60,419 nucleotides of DNA from JBBRHF01 sp038223055 (GTDB lineage: Bacteria > Actinomycetota > Actinomycetes > JACCUZ01), in assembly GCA_038223055.1 (NCBI GenBank), contig JBBRHF010000001.1, positions 1 through 60,419 of the forward strand. The letters are read 5' to 3'. Under the pieces are notes generated by a model that ran no database searches, was not told the origin of the DNA, and saw only the letters and a list, made by a program, of their open reading frames with translations. A program made the translations under genes and the position numbers. Shown here in pieces: positions 44,704-53,855 of this stretch. The stretch's first letter is position 1. Each line of letters begins with the position of its first letter.

Positions 44704-47387
44704 GCGACCTGTCCGGCCCGGAAGTCTGGTCCGGACAGTGGGTCACGGATCGGCTCGACCTGACCGTGACCGGCGCCGCCCGGCCGGGCCCGGTGACCGT
44801 GCGGGACCTGGTGGGTCTGGCCGTCCGTCGCAACCCCCGGCGCGCCCACCTGCTCGTCTCGAGGGTCCTCGGCAAGCACCTGCCGGCCAGCCCCGCACTG
44901 GTCTACGGCTCCGGGCTGCTGCTGGGCGCGATGACCGCCACCGCGCTCGGCGGCGAACCCACCGCTGCAATCGCCCCGCTCGGTGCCGCGCTGCGCGCCG
45001 CGTTGCGCCCGCCCGGCGGCCGTGACGCGGGCAGCGATGGTCAGGACAGCGACGGTGACGACGGCAACGGTGACCAGGCCGCCACCCGCTTGCTGGCCCT
45101 GACCCGAGCCGTCACCCGGCCCAACATCAGCCCGGCGCCCGTCGTCCTTGGCTACGCCGAGACCGCGACCGGCCTCGGGCATGCCGTCGCCGACGCCCTC
45201 CGCGCGCCCTACCTGCACTCCACCCGCCGGCCGGTCCGTGGCGTCACGCCCGTCGGCGCCTTCGAGGAGGAACACTCGCACGCCACCAGCCACCTGCTGC
45301 TGCCCGAGAACCGGGGCCTGCTGGCCGGGCCCGGCGCGCTCGTCCTCGTCGACGACGAGCTGACCACCGGTACGACGGTGCGCAACACCATCACCGCGCT
45401 GCACGCAGCCTTTCCTCGTGACCACTACGTCGTCGCAGCTCTGGTCGACCTGCGCAACCCGACCGACCGCGCCCGGCTGACCTCCCTGGCGACCGAGCTC
45501 GGGGTGGTCATCGAGGTCGTCGCGCTGGCCACTGGACACCTCGGGCTGCCCTGCGACGCAGCGGCGCGGGGGATCGAGCTGGTCGCGGCGGTCGAGGCCG
45601 CCGCCGCGGTCGGGGCCGCCGCTGTCCGCATCCGGCGCGACGACGAGCCGGCATCGGCGGGCGGGCTGGCGCGCCGGGTCTGCCTCGACTGGCCCACCGA
45701 CCTGCCCGACGGCGCGCGACACGGTTTCAGCCCCGGGCACCGCGCCCGGCTCGAGGGTGCCTTGCCCGCGCTTGGCGCCGCGCTGGCCGGGCAGCTCGCC
45801 CTTCCACCCGGCGCCAGCGTGCTCGTGCTGGGGACCGAGGAGCTGATGTACGCCCCGCTGCGGCTGGCCGAGGCACTCGCTGCGCAGGTCGGGCCCGGCG
45901 TGCGGGTCCGCTACTCCACCACGACCCGGTCCCCGGTCCACCCGGTCGACGACCCCGCCTACGCGATCCGCACCCGCCTGGAGTTCAGCGCGCACGACAA
46001 CCCGGCCGACGGCCCCGGCCCGCGCTACGCCTACAACGTGGCGCCCGCCGCGGGCGACGGCCGGTTCGACACGGTCATCGTGGTGGTCGACCAGGTCGGC
46101 GACACCGACGCGTTGCACAGCCCGCTCGGCCTGCTCGCCCGGCTGGCCACCGTCACCGACGACGTCGCCCTGGCGGTGATCCCCAGCTACCGCCCCGCGA
46201 CGACGTACGCCGGCGGGGTGGCCCTGCCCAGCCCGCTGCGAGGCCCAGCGTTCGGCTCATACGACCGAGACGAGGTCGGGTGGCTGCTCACCGACCTGTC
46301 CGGCGCGGCGCTGGAGGCGCCGACGGAGGAGCGCGAGGAGGCAATCCAGGCCGGCGGCGCGCACTACGCCGAGTCCCTGCCGGTGGAATACCAGCCGTCA
46401 CCGGACTACCAGCGGCTGTTCCACGAGTCCCTGGAGGCCTCCGCCGAGAGGGTGGCGCACGCGGTCGGGGTGCTGACGGAGTCCGCGCTGGCCGCGCGCG
46501 GTGAGCACGCCGTGCTGGTCAGCCTGGCCCGGGCCGGGACCCCGATCGGGGTCCTGATGCGCCGCTGGGCCCAGCACACCCGCGGGGTCGACCTGGCGCA
46601 CTATGCCGTGAGCATCGTGCGCGGCCGGGGCATCGACCCCGTCGCCCTGCGCTACCTTGCGACCCACCACGACCCGGGCGAGGTCATGTTCGTCGACGGG
46701 TGGACCGACAAGGGCGCCATCACCCGCGAGCTCGCCGCCGCCCTCGCGGTCCACGCCGAGCGCACCGGCGAACGCTTCAACTCCCAGCTCGCGGTGCTGG
46801 CCGACCCGGGCCGCTGCGTCGAACTGTTCGGCACCCGCGAGGACTACCTCATCCCGTCGGCCTGCCTGAACTCCACCGTGTCCGGGCTGGTGAGCCGCAC
46901 GGTGCTCAACGACACCCACCTTGCGCCCGGCCAGTTTCACGGCGCCAAGTTCTATGCCGACCTCGCGGCCGCGGATGTGTCCAACGCGTTTCTGGACGCG
47001 GTCAGCGCCCGGTTCGCCGATGTCGCCGAAGCCGTGCGCAAGGAGATCGACCGGCGCGCCGGCCAGGTCCCGGAGGACCCGACCTGGGACGGCTGGCGGG
47101 CGGTGGAGCGGATCAGCCGCGACTACGGCATCGGCGATGTCAACCTGGTCAAGCCCGGCGTCGGCGAGACCACCCGGGTGCTGCTGCGCCGGGTCCCGTG
47201 GAAGGTCCTCGTCAGTGACACGGCCGGCGATCTGCGCCACATCCGGCTGCTCGCGGCGCAGCGCGGCGTCCCGGTCGAGGCGGTGTCCGGCCTGCCCTAC
47301 AGCTGTGTCGGGCTGATCCACCCGAACTTCACCCGCGGCGCCACCGGCGCCGACGGGATCGCCGTCGGCGCCGCGGCGACGACGTGA
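44700..47387 (+). CDS. PRTase-TRSP-StiP fusion protein of the Ter module
   Basis: The product is one 895-residue chain that combines parts usually seen as two proteins. Residues 1-240 are a phosphoribosyltransferase with the PRPP loop LVLVDDELTTGTTVRN. Residues about 320-480 fit a TRSP-type domain. Residues about 500-895 match the StiP/PRTase_1 family (AGGAHYAESLPVEYQPS, VSLARAGTPIGVLMRR, VSIVRGRGIDPVAL, FVDGWTDKGAI). The frame is open throughout, so the fusion is real in this sequence. GTG at 44700 overlaps the previous stop. It overlaps the HAD gene by four bases (GTGA). The module usually also contains an ATP-grasp enzyme; none is seen here. Confidence 0.88.
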   Translation: MSDLSGPEVWSGQWVTDRLDLTVTGAARPGPVTVRDLVGLAVRRNPRRAHLLVSRVLGKHLPASPALVYGSGLLLGAMTATALGGEPTAAIAPLGAALRAALRPPGGRDAGSDGQDSDGDDGNGDQAATRLLALTRAVTRPNISPAPVVLGYAETATGLGHAVADALRAPYLHSTRRPVRGVTPVGAFEEEHSHATSHLLLPENRGLLAGPGALVLVDDELTTGTTVRNTITALHAAFPRDHYVVAALVDLRNPTDRARLTSLATELGVVIEVVALATGHLGLPCDAAARGIELVAAVEAAAAVGAAAVRIRRDDEPASAGGLARRVCLDWPTDLPDGARHGFSPGHRARLEGALPALGAALAGQLALPPGASVLVLGTEELMYAPLRLAEALAAQVGPGVRVRYSTTTRSPVHPVDDPAYAIRTRLEFSAHDNPADGPGPRYAYNVAPAAGDGRFDTVIVVVDQVGDTDALHSPLGLLARLATVTDDVALAVIPSYRPATTYAGGVALPSPLRGPAFGSYDRDEVGWLLTDLSGAALEAPTEEREEAIQAGGAHYAESLPVEYQPSPDYQRLFHESLEASAERVAHAVGVLTESALAARGEHAVLVSLARAGTPIGVLMRRWAQHTRGVDLAHYAVSIVRGRGIDPVALRYLATHHDPGEVMFVDGWTDKGAITRELAAALAVHAERTGERFNSQLAVLADPGRCVELFGTREDYLIPSACLNSTVSGLVSRTVLNDTHLAPGQFHGAKFYADLAAADVSNAFLDAVSARFADVAEAVRKEIDRRAGQVPEDPTWDGWRAVERISRDYGIGDVNLVKPGVGETTRVLLRRVPWKVLVSDTAGDLRHIRLLAAQRGVPVEAVSGLPYSCVGLIHPNFTRGATGADGIAVGAAATT

Positions 47388-48988
47388 CCAGCCGCCTGGC
47401 CCTGGCCATCGAGGCGGCCGAGTTGACTGTCCCCGGCCTCTGCCTGCCGCGCGTGCGCCCCGCGGGGCCAACCATGGTCGCCGCGGTCGACCTGGACCGC
47501 ACCCTCATCTATTCCGCCGCCGCGCTCGACCTGCCGGGGGAGGACGCCGACGCGCCGGAGATGGTCGTCGCCGAGGTCTACCAGGGGGCGCCCCTGTCGT
47601 TCATAACGGCCACCGCGGTGACGATCCTCGCGGGCCTGTGCGAGGTCGCGCAGGTGGTGCCCACCACGACGCGCACCCGGGCACAGTACGCCCGGGTGAA
47701 GGTTCCCGGTCGGCCGCACCGATACGCGGTCACCGGCAACGGCGCCCACGTGCTCGTCGACGGCCGGCCCGACCCGGAGTGGTCCGCAACCGTCGCGGCG
47801 CTGGTCGCGGCGCACTGCGCCCCGCTGGCCGAGGTGGTCACCCACCTGGAGAAGACGTTCCTCGACGAGTTCACCAGAACCCGAAGGGTCGCCGAGGACC
47901 TGTTCGCCTACGTCGTCCTGACCCGGCGCGACCTGCTCCCGCTCGATCTGGTGCCCACGCTGGCCGCGTGGTGCGCGCCGCGTGGCTGGTCCGTGTCGCT
48001 GCAGGGGCGCAAGGTCTACTGCGTCCCCCGGCCACTCACGAAGACCGCGGCCATCGCGGAGATCGCCCGCCGCGAGGATACGACCCATGTCGTGGCGAGT
48101 GGCGACTCGCTGCTCGACGGCGAGTTGATGGACGCTGCCGACGAGGGCGTTCGACCGGCGCACGGGGAGCTGCACGAAACCGGCTGGACCAGGCCGCACG
48201 TGGTCATCACCGGAGCGGCCGGTGTAGTCGCCGGCGAGGAGATCGCGGCCCGCCTGCTCGCGGCCGCGCTCACCGGGTCGGTCCTCGGGGCGCGGGCCTC
48301 AGTCCGCGGACCCGGAGAAAAGGCCGCCCAGGCCCGTCCCGGTCTTTTTGTCACCCGCGCCGGCGTTCTTCGCCAGGGCCTTGGCAAGCGCCTCGATGGT
48401 GACCGACTGCAAGATGACCTGCCCGTCGCCCTCCAGCGTCGCCAGCGACAAGCCCTCGCCGCCGAACATCGCGTTCATCGCGCCCGCCCGATTGAAGCCG
48501 CCGACCCGCTCGACGCCGTAGCGGATGTTCTGGTCCCAGGCCACGACACACCCCGTGTCGACCTTGAGACGCCCGCCGTAGTCGGCCGGGTTGATGTCGA
48601 TGAAATCACCCGCTCCGGCGACCAGCAGCGTCCCGACTCCGGTGAACTTCTCCAGCACGAAGCCCTCGCCCCCGGAGAACCCGGCCCGCCCGCCCATGAA
48701 CGCCACGTCGAAGCGGACCCCGGCCTCGGCGGCGACGAATGCGTCCTTCTCCGCGAACCAGGTGGTGCGCCCGTCGAGTTCGAGCGCCCGCATCTCGCCC
48801 GGCACGACGCCGGCCAATCCCAGCAGCCCGTCCCCCCCGCGGGTGTGGAAGTGGGTGAACGCGAACGACTCTCCCGCGAGCACCCGCTTCCCGGCGTCGA
48901 CTGCCCCGCGCAGCATGCCGCCCAGACCTCCGCCGGAGCCACCACCGCCGAGCAGCCCACCGCCACCGCCGCCCGAGCCCCCCGGTGA
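47384..48988 (+). CDS. HAD-superfamily phosphatase of the Ter module; frame runs far past its expected end
   Basis: The first 305 residues are a HAD hydrolase with VDLDRTLIYS (nucleophile), SFITATAVT and the acidic motif VASGDSLLDGELMDAAD. They suit a phosphatase acting on the module product. The family usually ends near here (ARLLAAALTG, about 48280). No stop codon occurs until 48988, so the frame continues for about 230 more residues. These are the exact antisense of the convergent AIM24 gene and look like non-protein sequence. The start is GTG overlapping the fusion gene. A lost stop codon, or a real overlapping extension, is the choice. Confidence 0.75.
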   Translation: MTSRLALAIEAAELTVPGLCLPRVRPAGPTMVAAVDLDRTLIYSAAALDLPGEDADAPEMVVAEVYQGAPLSFITATAVTILAGLCEVAQVVPTTTRTRAQYARVKVPGRPHRYAVTGNGAHVLVDGRPDPEWSATVAALVAAHCAPLAEVVTHLEKTFLDEFTRTRRVAEDLFAYVVLTRRDLLPLDLVPTLAAWCAPRGWSVSLQGRKVYCVPRPLTKTAAIAEIARREDTTHVVASGDSLLDGELMDAADEGVRPAHGELHETGWTRPHVVITGAAGVVAGEEIAARLLAAALTGSVLGARASVRGPGEKAAQARPGLFVTRAGVLRQGLGKRLDGDRLQDDLPVALQRRQRQALAAEHRVHRARPIEAADPLDAVADVLVPGHDTPRVDLETPAVVGRVDVDEITRSGDQQRPDSGELLQHEALAPGEPGPPAHERHVEADPGLGGDECVLLREPGGAPVEFERPHLARHDAGQSQQPVPPAGVEVGERERLSREHPLPGVDCPAQHAAQTSAGATTAEQPTATAARAPR

Positions 48989-49144
48989 GGCCGCCGAGTC
49001 GGGCTGGGACAGCTTGGTCTCCATCACGACATCGCCCGAGCAGAACAGGAACTTGCCGGCCTCGCTGTAGACGACCTGCCCGGGAGACAGGGTCAGCACG
49101 GCCATCTTCGTAGTCGCCCCGACCAGCTGGACCTGCAGCGTCAC
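48299..49144 (-). CDS. AIM24-family protein
   Basis: The product has 281 residues. The AIM24/TIGR00266 fold is visible as KMAVLTLSPGQVVYSEAGKFLF near the start and as FVLEKFTGVGTLLVAGAGDFIDI and VVAWDQNIRYGVERV later. A Gly-rich insert (about residues 58-85) separates the first strands. Function is unknown, although members are frequent in Ter loci. GTG at 49144 overlaps the previous stop (GTGA). Its whole 3' half lies opposite the extended HAD frame. Confidence 0.88.
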   Translation of the reverse strand: MTLQVQLVGATTKMAVLTLSPGQVVYSEAGKFLFCSGDVVMETKLSQPDSAASPGGSGGGGGGLLGGGGSGGGLGGMLRGAVDAGKRVLAGESFAFTHFHTRGGDGLLGLAGVVPGEMRALELDGRTTWFAEKDAFVAAEAGVRFDVAFMGGRAGFSGGEGFVLEKFTGVGTLLVAGAGDFIDINPADYGGRLKVDTGCVVAWDQNIRYGVERVGGFNRAGAMNAMFGGEGLSLATLEGDGQVILQSVTIEALAKALAKNAGAGDKKTGTGLGGLFSGSAD

Positions 49145-50409
49145 CGCTTCCCCCCTCGCTCGGCGCGAACCTCCGAGACCACCGTAGCGACCGTGTCGGC
49201 GATCGCGCTCAGCTCGGTCAGGAACGCCCAGTAGTCCGGGTGCGGTCCCCTGACGGCCGTCGTTGCGCGCTCCAGCCGGTCCACCAGCGCGTCCAACCGA
49301 ACTGCCCACCGGGCCCGCGTCCCGGGAGCGTCGGCGCCCGCCATCACCAGTCGCTGCGCGTCGCGCAAACCGAAACGGACCTTGGCGATACGGGCCGACG
49401 GGTCGTTCGCCGCCTCATACAGCGCAGTAAGTCGCTCGGCCACCGCCCGCCCGCGGCTCTCCGCGTTGCCCAGCGCCGCGGTCGCCTCGCGCAGGGCCTC
49501 CATCGCCGTGTCGTAGTCCCCTGCCGCGGCCGCCGTCGCGGCCTGCTCGCGCAACCGGGTCGCCTCCTGCGCGCGCTGGCGCATCGTGGCCGCGGCGGTC
49601 GCGACGTCCTGCCAGCAGATCTCGCTGTAGCCGCGCCGCAACTGGCTCAGCCCCGCCTCGACGGCCGGGATCCGGTTCGCGAGCGCCTCATTGCGGGTCC
49701 GCAGCGACGACACGCGGCGGGCCACCTCGTCCCGCTTGCGCGGGAGGTCCTGGGCGAGTGCGCTGGCGCGTTCGGCGAGCGAGGCCACGTGCTCGGCCTG
49801 GCGCAGCGTGCCGGCGATTCCGAGCACCTCAGCACCCCCCACGAGGATCTGCGCACCGGCCTGCGCGCCGGCCAGGGCGTCACCGGCCAGGCCGGGCCGC
49901 AGCCCTTGGTGATCGAGGTCGGCGACGGCCGACTCGGCCCGGTCCAGCGCCGACCGGGCCGCAGCCACCTGGGGGCTCAGCTGCGCCAGCGCCGGCCCGA
50001 CCCGGGCGAACTCGCCGTCGTGACGCTGGCGAAACTCCTCGATCTGGCGTTCGGCCTGGTCCAGCGTGCCCGCGACCTGGCGCAGCGCCATTTCGGCCTC
50101 TTGCAGTGCCCGCTTCGGTTGGTGTGCCTCGACGTCGTAGCGGTCCAGGGTCTCGATGTAGGCCCGCGCCACGTCGTCGCAGTGCCCGTTCACTGCTTCG
50201 AACTCGGCCCGGATCTGGCTGGCCGACGCCGACCCCGAGAACAACCTGGTGTAGCTGTCGACCTGGCGGTTGGTGTCCTGCTGGGTCCGATCCATCCGGT
50301 AGAAGGCCTCCGCCGCACCATCGCGCGCCTCCCGGGCATCCAGCGGCGGGTTCCGCCGCCGCCCGGGCTCGCCCGCCCACGGGGTCGGCGCGTTCGGCGT
50401 TCGACTCAC
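49141..50409 (-). CDS. Coiled-coil protein associated with the Ter/AIM24 genes
   Basis: The product has 422 residues, rich in Ala, Arg, Glu and Gln. Long heptad-like helices (ALQEAEMALRQVAGTLDQAERQ, LRTRNEALANRIPAVEAGL) point to extended coiled coils. No enzymatic motif or membrane segment is seen. It is translationally coupled to the AIM24 gene and likely scaffolds or oligomerises with it. I recognise the type from actinobacterial Ter loci, but no function. Confidence 0.75.
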   Translation of the reverse strand: MSRTPNAPTPWAGEPGRRRNPPLDAREARDGAAEAFYRMDRTQQDTNRQVDSYTRLFSGSASASQIRAEFEAVNGHCDDVARAYIETLDRYDVEAHQPKRALQEAEMALRQVAGTLDQAERQIEEFRQRHDGEFARVGPALAQLSPQVAAARSALDRAESAVADLDHQGLRPGLAGDALAGAQAGAQILVGGAEVLGIAGTLRQAEHVASLAERASALAQDLPRKRDEVARRVSSLRTRNEALANRIPAVEAGLSQLRRGYSEICWQDVATAAATMRQRAQEATRLREQAATAAAAGDYDTAMEALREATAALGNAESRGRAVAERLTALYEAANDPSARIAKVRFGLRDAQRLVMAGADAPGTRARWAVRLDALVDRLERATTAVRGPHPDYWAFLTELSAIADTVATVVSEVRAERGGKR

Positions 50410-50561
50410 GTCAGCCAGTGTGGTCGATGCCGCCCCCGCCCGTTGCCGGGGGCACGAGGCCTGCGGCCGTGGCAGGTGGCCCGTGCTCCGTCGCCCTCGG
50501 CCTGTGGCCCTAGGATCGGGTTCGCGAGAAAGCCCGCCGGCGAGAAGCCGGTGGCGTTCTG

Positions 50562-50633
50562 GCCGGAGTGGCGCAGTGGTAGCGCAGCCGCCTTGTAAGC
50601 GGCAGGTCGTCGGTTCGAACCCGACCTCCGGCT
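50562..50633 (+). tRNA. tRNA-Thr (anticodon TGT)
   Basis: The cloverleaf is complete: acceptor GCCGGAG with CTCCGGC, D arm GCGC-AGTGGTAG-CGC, anticodon stem GCCGC/GCGGC with loop CTTGTAA (anticodon TGT at 50594-50596), and T arm GTCGG-TTCGAAC-CCGAC. CCA is not encoded. It reads ACA codons. Confidence 0.96.
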
Positions 50634-50839
50634 CGCCCGGCCCATCTCACCGCGCGGAAAGCCGCCGGCAACCTGCCGGACATGCGCCTCGGGCAGGATG
50701 AGCAGCAGGTCGGCCGCCGCTCGCACGACTGAGCAACCTGACCGCGAGCTGCCCTCAGGGCAAGACCCCGAGGTGCCGATCCCTGCCTTGACACATCCGC
50801 CCCACACAGCCGTGCACGCACGGCCGCACAGGAGAGACG

Positions 50840-51121
50840 ATGACCAGCGAGAGTGGCACCGAGCAGCCGACCGTCGGCGCCCACCGAGAGGTGGCACACG
50901 TGCCTGCCCTGGCCATCGCGCCGGGCGACTATCTCCCCCCGCAGCGCATCCTGCACGGAACGCGCTTCCAGCAGACCGGCTTCCAGGTCGGCGACGAACC
51001 GATAGATGTCTGCCACAGCCTGCCGGTGCTCGCCGACCGGGTGCTGCTCTTCGGGCCGACTGGCACCCTGTCCTCCATCCGGGGGGACGCGACCGTGACC
51101 GTCCTGCGCGCCGCGTCCTGA
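50840..51121 (+). CDS. Small uncharacterised protein
   Basis: The product has 93 residues. An unstructured start is followed by a conserved-looking core with many Pro and Gly. GGAGAGA lies directly upstream of the ATG, supporting a real gene. No signal peptide or membrane helix is visible. Function unknown. Confidence 0.6.
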   Translation: MTSESGTEQPTVGAHREVAHVPALAIAPGDYLPPQRILHGTRFQQTGFQVGDEPIDVCHSLPVLADRVLLFGPTGTLSSIRGDATVTVLRAAS

Positions 51122-51253
51122 CCCATGCGCGTCGGTGCGATCACACCACGTGGCCCGCCGGCTCGACGACCTGGCCACGTGCGCCGCGATCTGCGACGCT
51201 GGCTCCTCCACGAACCCACCCGACTGCTGGAGCGGCACATTCACGACCTGGCC

Positions 51254-51892
51254 ATGTCCGACGACGTGCTCAGCAACGGCGCCGAGCCCGCGGCCCGGCG
51301 GCGGCCCGCGGCCCGGCGGCGGCCCGCCGCCCACAACGTCCGGCTCGTGCTGGGCCTGCTGGCCGTGACGGCGCTCGTCCTACTCGGCGCAGACCGATGG
51401 CAGGCGCACCGCGAGTTCGACGCCCTGCTGGCCCGGGCCAGCGCCGGGCAGGCGACGGTCTCCTACGCCGAGCGCCGCATCACCGCCGTCGTCGACTACG
51501 CCTCGCCGCTGCTGACCTCCGCGTCGGCGCGCCCTGCGACCCGGGCCGGGCTGGAGCGGCTCGTGCAGGACGCCGCCGCCGACCGCCTCTCGGCGGTCCG
51601 GGCCGACCGCGACACGGCCGCCGCGACCCGCGTCCTGCCGTGGCACCGGGCGCAGCAAGCCGCCCGCGCCTCCTACGTGGCCTACCTCGACGCCCAATAC
51701 CGCTACCTCGAGTCGGTCACACGAGACGTCGACGTGCTCTGGGTCCGCCACCCCGACCTCACCCGGCGACTCAGCGCTGCGCGGCTGGCGATGGCCGCTG
51801 CCGCCGCAGGCTCGTCGGAGGCCCGTCGGGTCAGCTCCGTGCTCGGCGTCCGACTAGCCTCTGGGCCGACGGGGGGGAAGGCGCCGGGCTAG
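51254..51892 (+). CDS. Single-pass membrane protein of unknown function
   Basis: The product has 212 residues. After an Arg/Pro-rich start comes one helix (VRLVLGLLAVTALVLLGA), then a helical extracytoplasmic domain rich in Ala and Arg. ATG at 51254 is chosen; a GTG at 51125 would add 43 unlikely Arg/Pro-rich residues. It converges with the LacI gene and overlaps its 3' end by 62 bases. Function unknown. Confidence 0.6.
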   Translation: MSDDVLSNGAEPAARRRPAARRRPAAHNVRLVLGLLAVTALVLLGADRWQAHREFDALLARASAGQATVSYAERRITAVVDYASPLLTSASARPATRAGLERLVQDAAADRLSAVRADRDTAAATRVLPWHRAQQAARASYVAYLDAQYRYLESVTRDVDVLWVRHPDLTRRLSAARLAMAAAAAGSSEARRVSSVLGVRLASGPTGGKAPG

Positions 51893-52901
51893 GCGCAGGA
51901 GGTGCTGCAGTGCTCCCCCGCACGACAAGCCTGGTCGGCAGGGTCACGACACGCCGGGGTCGTGCCGGGACGCCGGAGAGCCCCTCAACCAGCAGTTCCC
52001 CCGCGGCCCGGCCCTGGTCCCACACCGGCTGGGCCACGGTCGTCAGGTCGTGGGTGAACGACATCTCGTGGTCGTCGATGCCGATGACGGACAGCTCGCC
52101 GGGGACGACGCAGCCACGGCGGCGCGCCTCGTAGAGGATGCCGATGGCCATCTCGTCGGACGCGGCCACCACTGCGGTCGGGGGAAGGTCCAGGTCGAGC
52201 AGCCGGCTGGCCGCGGCCGCGCCCCCCCGGATCGTCCAGTCGCCACAGACGAGGTAGTCCGCGACCTTCGGCACGCGGCCACCGCGGAAGGCGCGGCGCA
52301 CCCCGGTTTCGCGGTCCACGGCAGTGGCCACATGGACATCCTCGGAGGGGTTACCGCCCACGTAGGCGATGCGCCGGTGACCCAGGCCCACGAGGTGCTC
52401 GGTCGCGACCTGTGCGGCGGCCACGTCGTCGATGCCGACCCGGTCGCAACCGGCCAGGTCGACTCCGACGGTGACCACCGGCAGGCCAAGTCGATTGAGC
52501 AGCTCCACCTCGCCGGCCTCGAGATCGGCACTGAGCACCAGCACCGCATCCAACCTCTTCCACAGCAGCCGCTGGTCGAGGATCAGGGTGCGCGAGGAGC
52601 CCCGCGATCCGACGTTGAACAGCAGGATGTGGTAGCCGTGCTGGCGCAGCAGTTGCTCGGCACCGGCCATCAGGTTCGCGAAGAACCACCGGGTCAGGAA
52701 GGGTACGACGACACCGACCACGTGCGTCTTGCCCGACACCAGGCTGGTGGCCGTGGGTGAGGCGACATAGCGCAACTCCTCGGCGGCCACGATGACCCGG
52801 GCTCGGGTCTGCGGGCTGACCCGGTCCAGACCACGCAGTGCCCGCGACACCGTCGCGGTGGAGACGCCGGCTGCTTTCGCGACGTCGTGGATGCTGCTCA
52901 C
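51831..52901 (-). CDS. LacI-family transcriptional regulator of the sugar ABC operon
   Basis: The product has 356 residues. The N-terminal helix-turn-helix and hinge are classical (SIHDVAKAAGVSTATVSRALRG), and the rest is a periplasmic-binding-like effector domain (IAYVGGNPSEDVHVATAVDRE, DEMAIGILYEARR). It probably represses the adjacent importer until a sugar binds. It lies 45 bases after the malG-type gene on the same strand, at the end of that operon, so it would be autoregulated. The C-terminal 25 residues are a Pro/Ala-rich extension. Confidence 0.93.
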   Translation of the reverse strand: MSSIHDVAKAAGVSTATVSRALRGLDRVSPQTRARVIVAAEELRYVASPTATSLVSGKTHVVGVVVPFLTRWFFANLMAGAEQLLRQHGYHILLFNVGSRGSSRTLILDQRLLWKRLDAVLVLSADLEAGEVELLNRLGLPVVTVGVDLAGCDRVGIDDVAAAQVATEHLVGLGHRRIAYVGGNPSEDVHVATAVDRETGVRRAFRGGRVPKVADYLVCGDWTIRGGAAAASRLLDLDLPPTAVVAASDEMAIGILYEARRRGCVVPGELSVIGIDDHEMSFTHDLTTVAQPVWDQGRAAGELLVEGLSGVPARPRRVVTLPTRLVVRGSTAAPPAPSPAPSPPSAQRLVGRRARS

Positions 52902-52946
52902 GGTGCCCCGAGCAGCGTCGGGGCACCGTGAGAGCCCGGCCTCATC

Positions 52947-53855
52947 TCAGCCCTTGAGCCCGCCCGCAAGCAGGCCACGGACGAAGTAGCGCTGCAGCGA
53001 GAGGAAAACGGCCACCGGCACGATCATGGACACGAAGGCGCCCGCAGAAAGCAGGTGCCATGCGGTGTCGCGGGTGCCGCTGAGGTTGGCCAGCCCGACG
53101 GTCATAGGTTGCTGATCGGGCCCGGAGAAGGTGAGGGCGACCAGCAGGTCGTTCCACACCCACAGGAACTGGAAGATGCCGAACGCGGCGAGGGCCGGCG
53201 TCAGCAGTGGCATCAGCACCTTGAAGAAGATCTGAACGTGACCTGCGCCGTCGACGCGAGCCGCTTCGAGCAGCTCGCGGGGGATCTCCTTCATGAAGTT
53301 GTGCAGCAGGAAGATCGCCAGCGGCAGGGCGAAGGTCGAGTGCGAGAGCCACAGCGTCCAGAACGTGTTCGAGAGCCCAGCCTTCACGTAGAGCGACAGC
53401 AGCGGGATCAACGTGACCTGGATGGGCACGATCTGCAGCGCGAAGACCAGGACGAACAGAAAGTTCTTGCCCTTGAAGTCGATCCAGGCGAAGGCATAGG
53501 CCGCCAGCGACGCGAGACAGATCGGGATGATCACCGCCGGGATCACAATGATGAATGAGTTGATGAAGTAGCTGCCCAAACCGTCGGACCCCGACGTCTG
53601 GAGGACAGCGCGGTAGTTGTCCAGGGTGAACTGGGGGTCGCTGAAGAACGTCCACCACCCAGTGGTCTTGATCTTGAGCTCGGGGCGGAAGGAGGAAATC
53701 AGCAGGCCGAACGTGGGCAACGTCCACAGCACCGCGAGGACCACCGCCGCGAAGGATGCCCACGGCGAGGTCAGCTTCTTCTTGGCCCTGCCGGCCGCCG
53801 TATCGACCTTGCCGACGGCCGGTGTGGTGACGACAGGGACGCTGGTGGCGGTCAT
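52947..53855 (-). CDS. Sugar ABC importer permease, MalG/AglG type
   Basis: The product is a 302-residue CUT1 permease with six helices. The cytoplasmic EAA loop reads ELLEAARVDGAGHVQIFFKVLMP, the contact with the ATPase. Its N-terminal tail of 30 residues is Thr/Val/Lys-rich. The ATG at 53855 overlaps the malF-type stop (ATGA). Confidence 0.93.
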   Translation of the reverse strand: MTATSVPVVTTPAVGKVDTAAGRAKKKLTSPWASFAAVVLAVLWTLPTFGLLISSFRPELKIKTTGWWTFFSDPQFTLDNYRAVLQTSGSDGLGSYFINSFIIVIPAVIIPICLASLAAYAFAWIDFKGKNFLFVLVFALQIVPIQVTLIPLLSLYVKAGLSNTFWTLWLSHSTFALPLAIFLLHNFMKEIPRELLEAARVDGAGHVQIFFKVLMPLLTPALAAFGIFQFLWVWNDLLVALTFSGPDQQPMTVGLANLSGTRDTAWHLLSAGAFVSMIVPVAVFLSLQRYFVRGLLAGGLKG

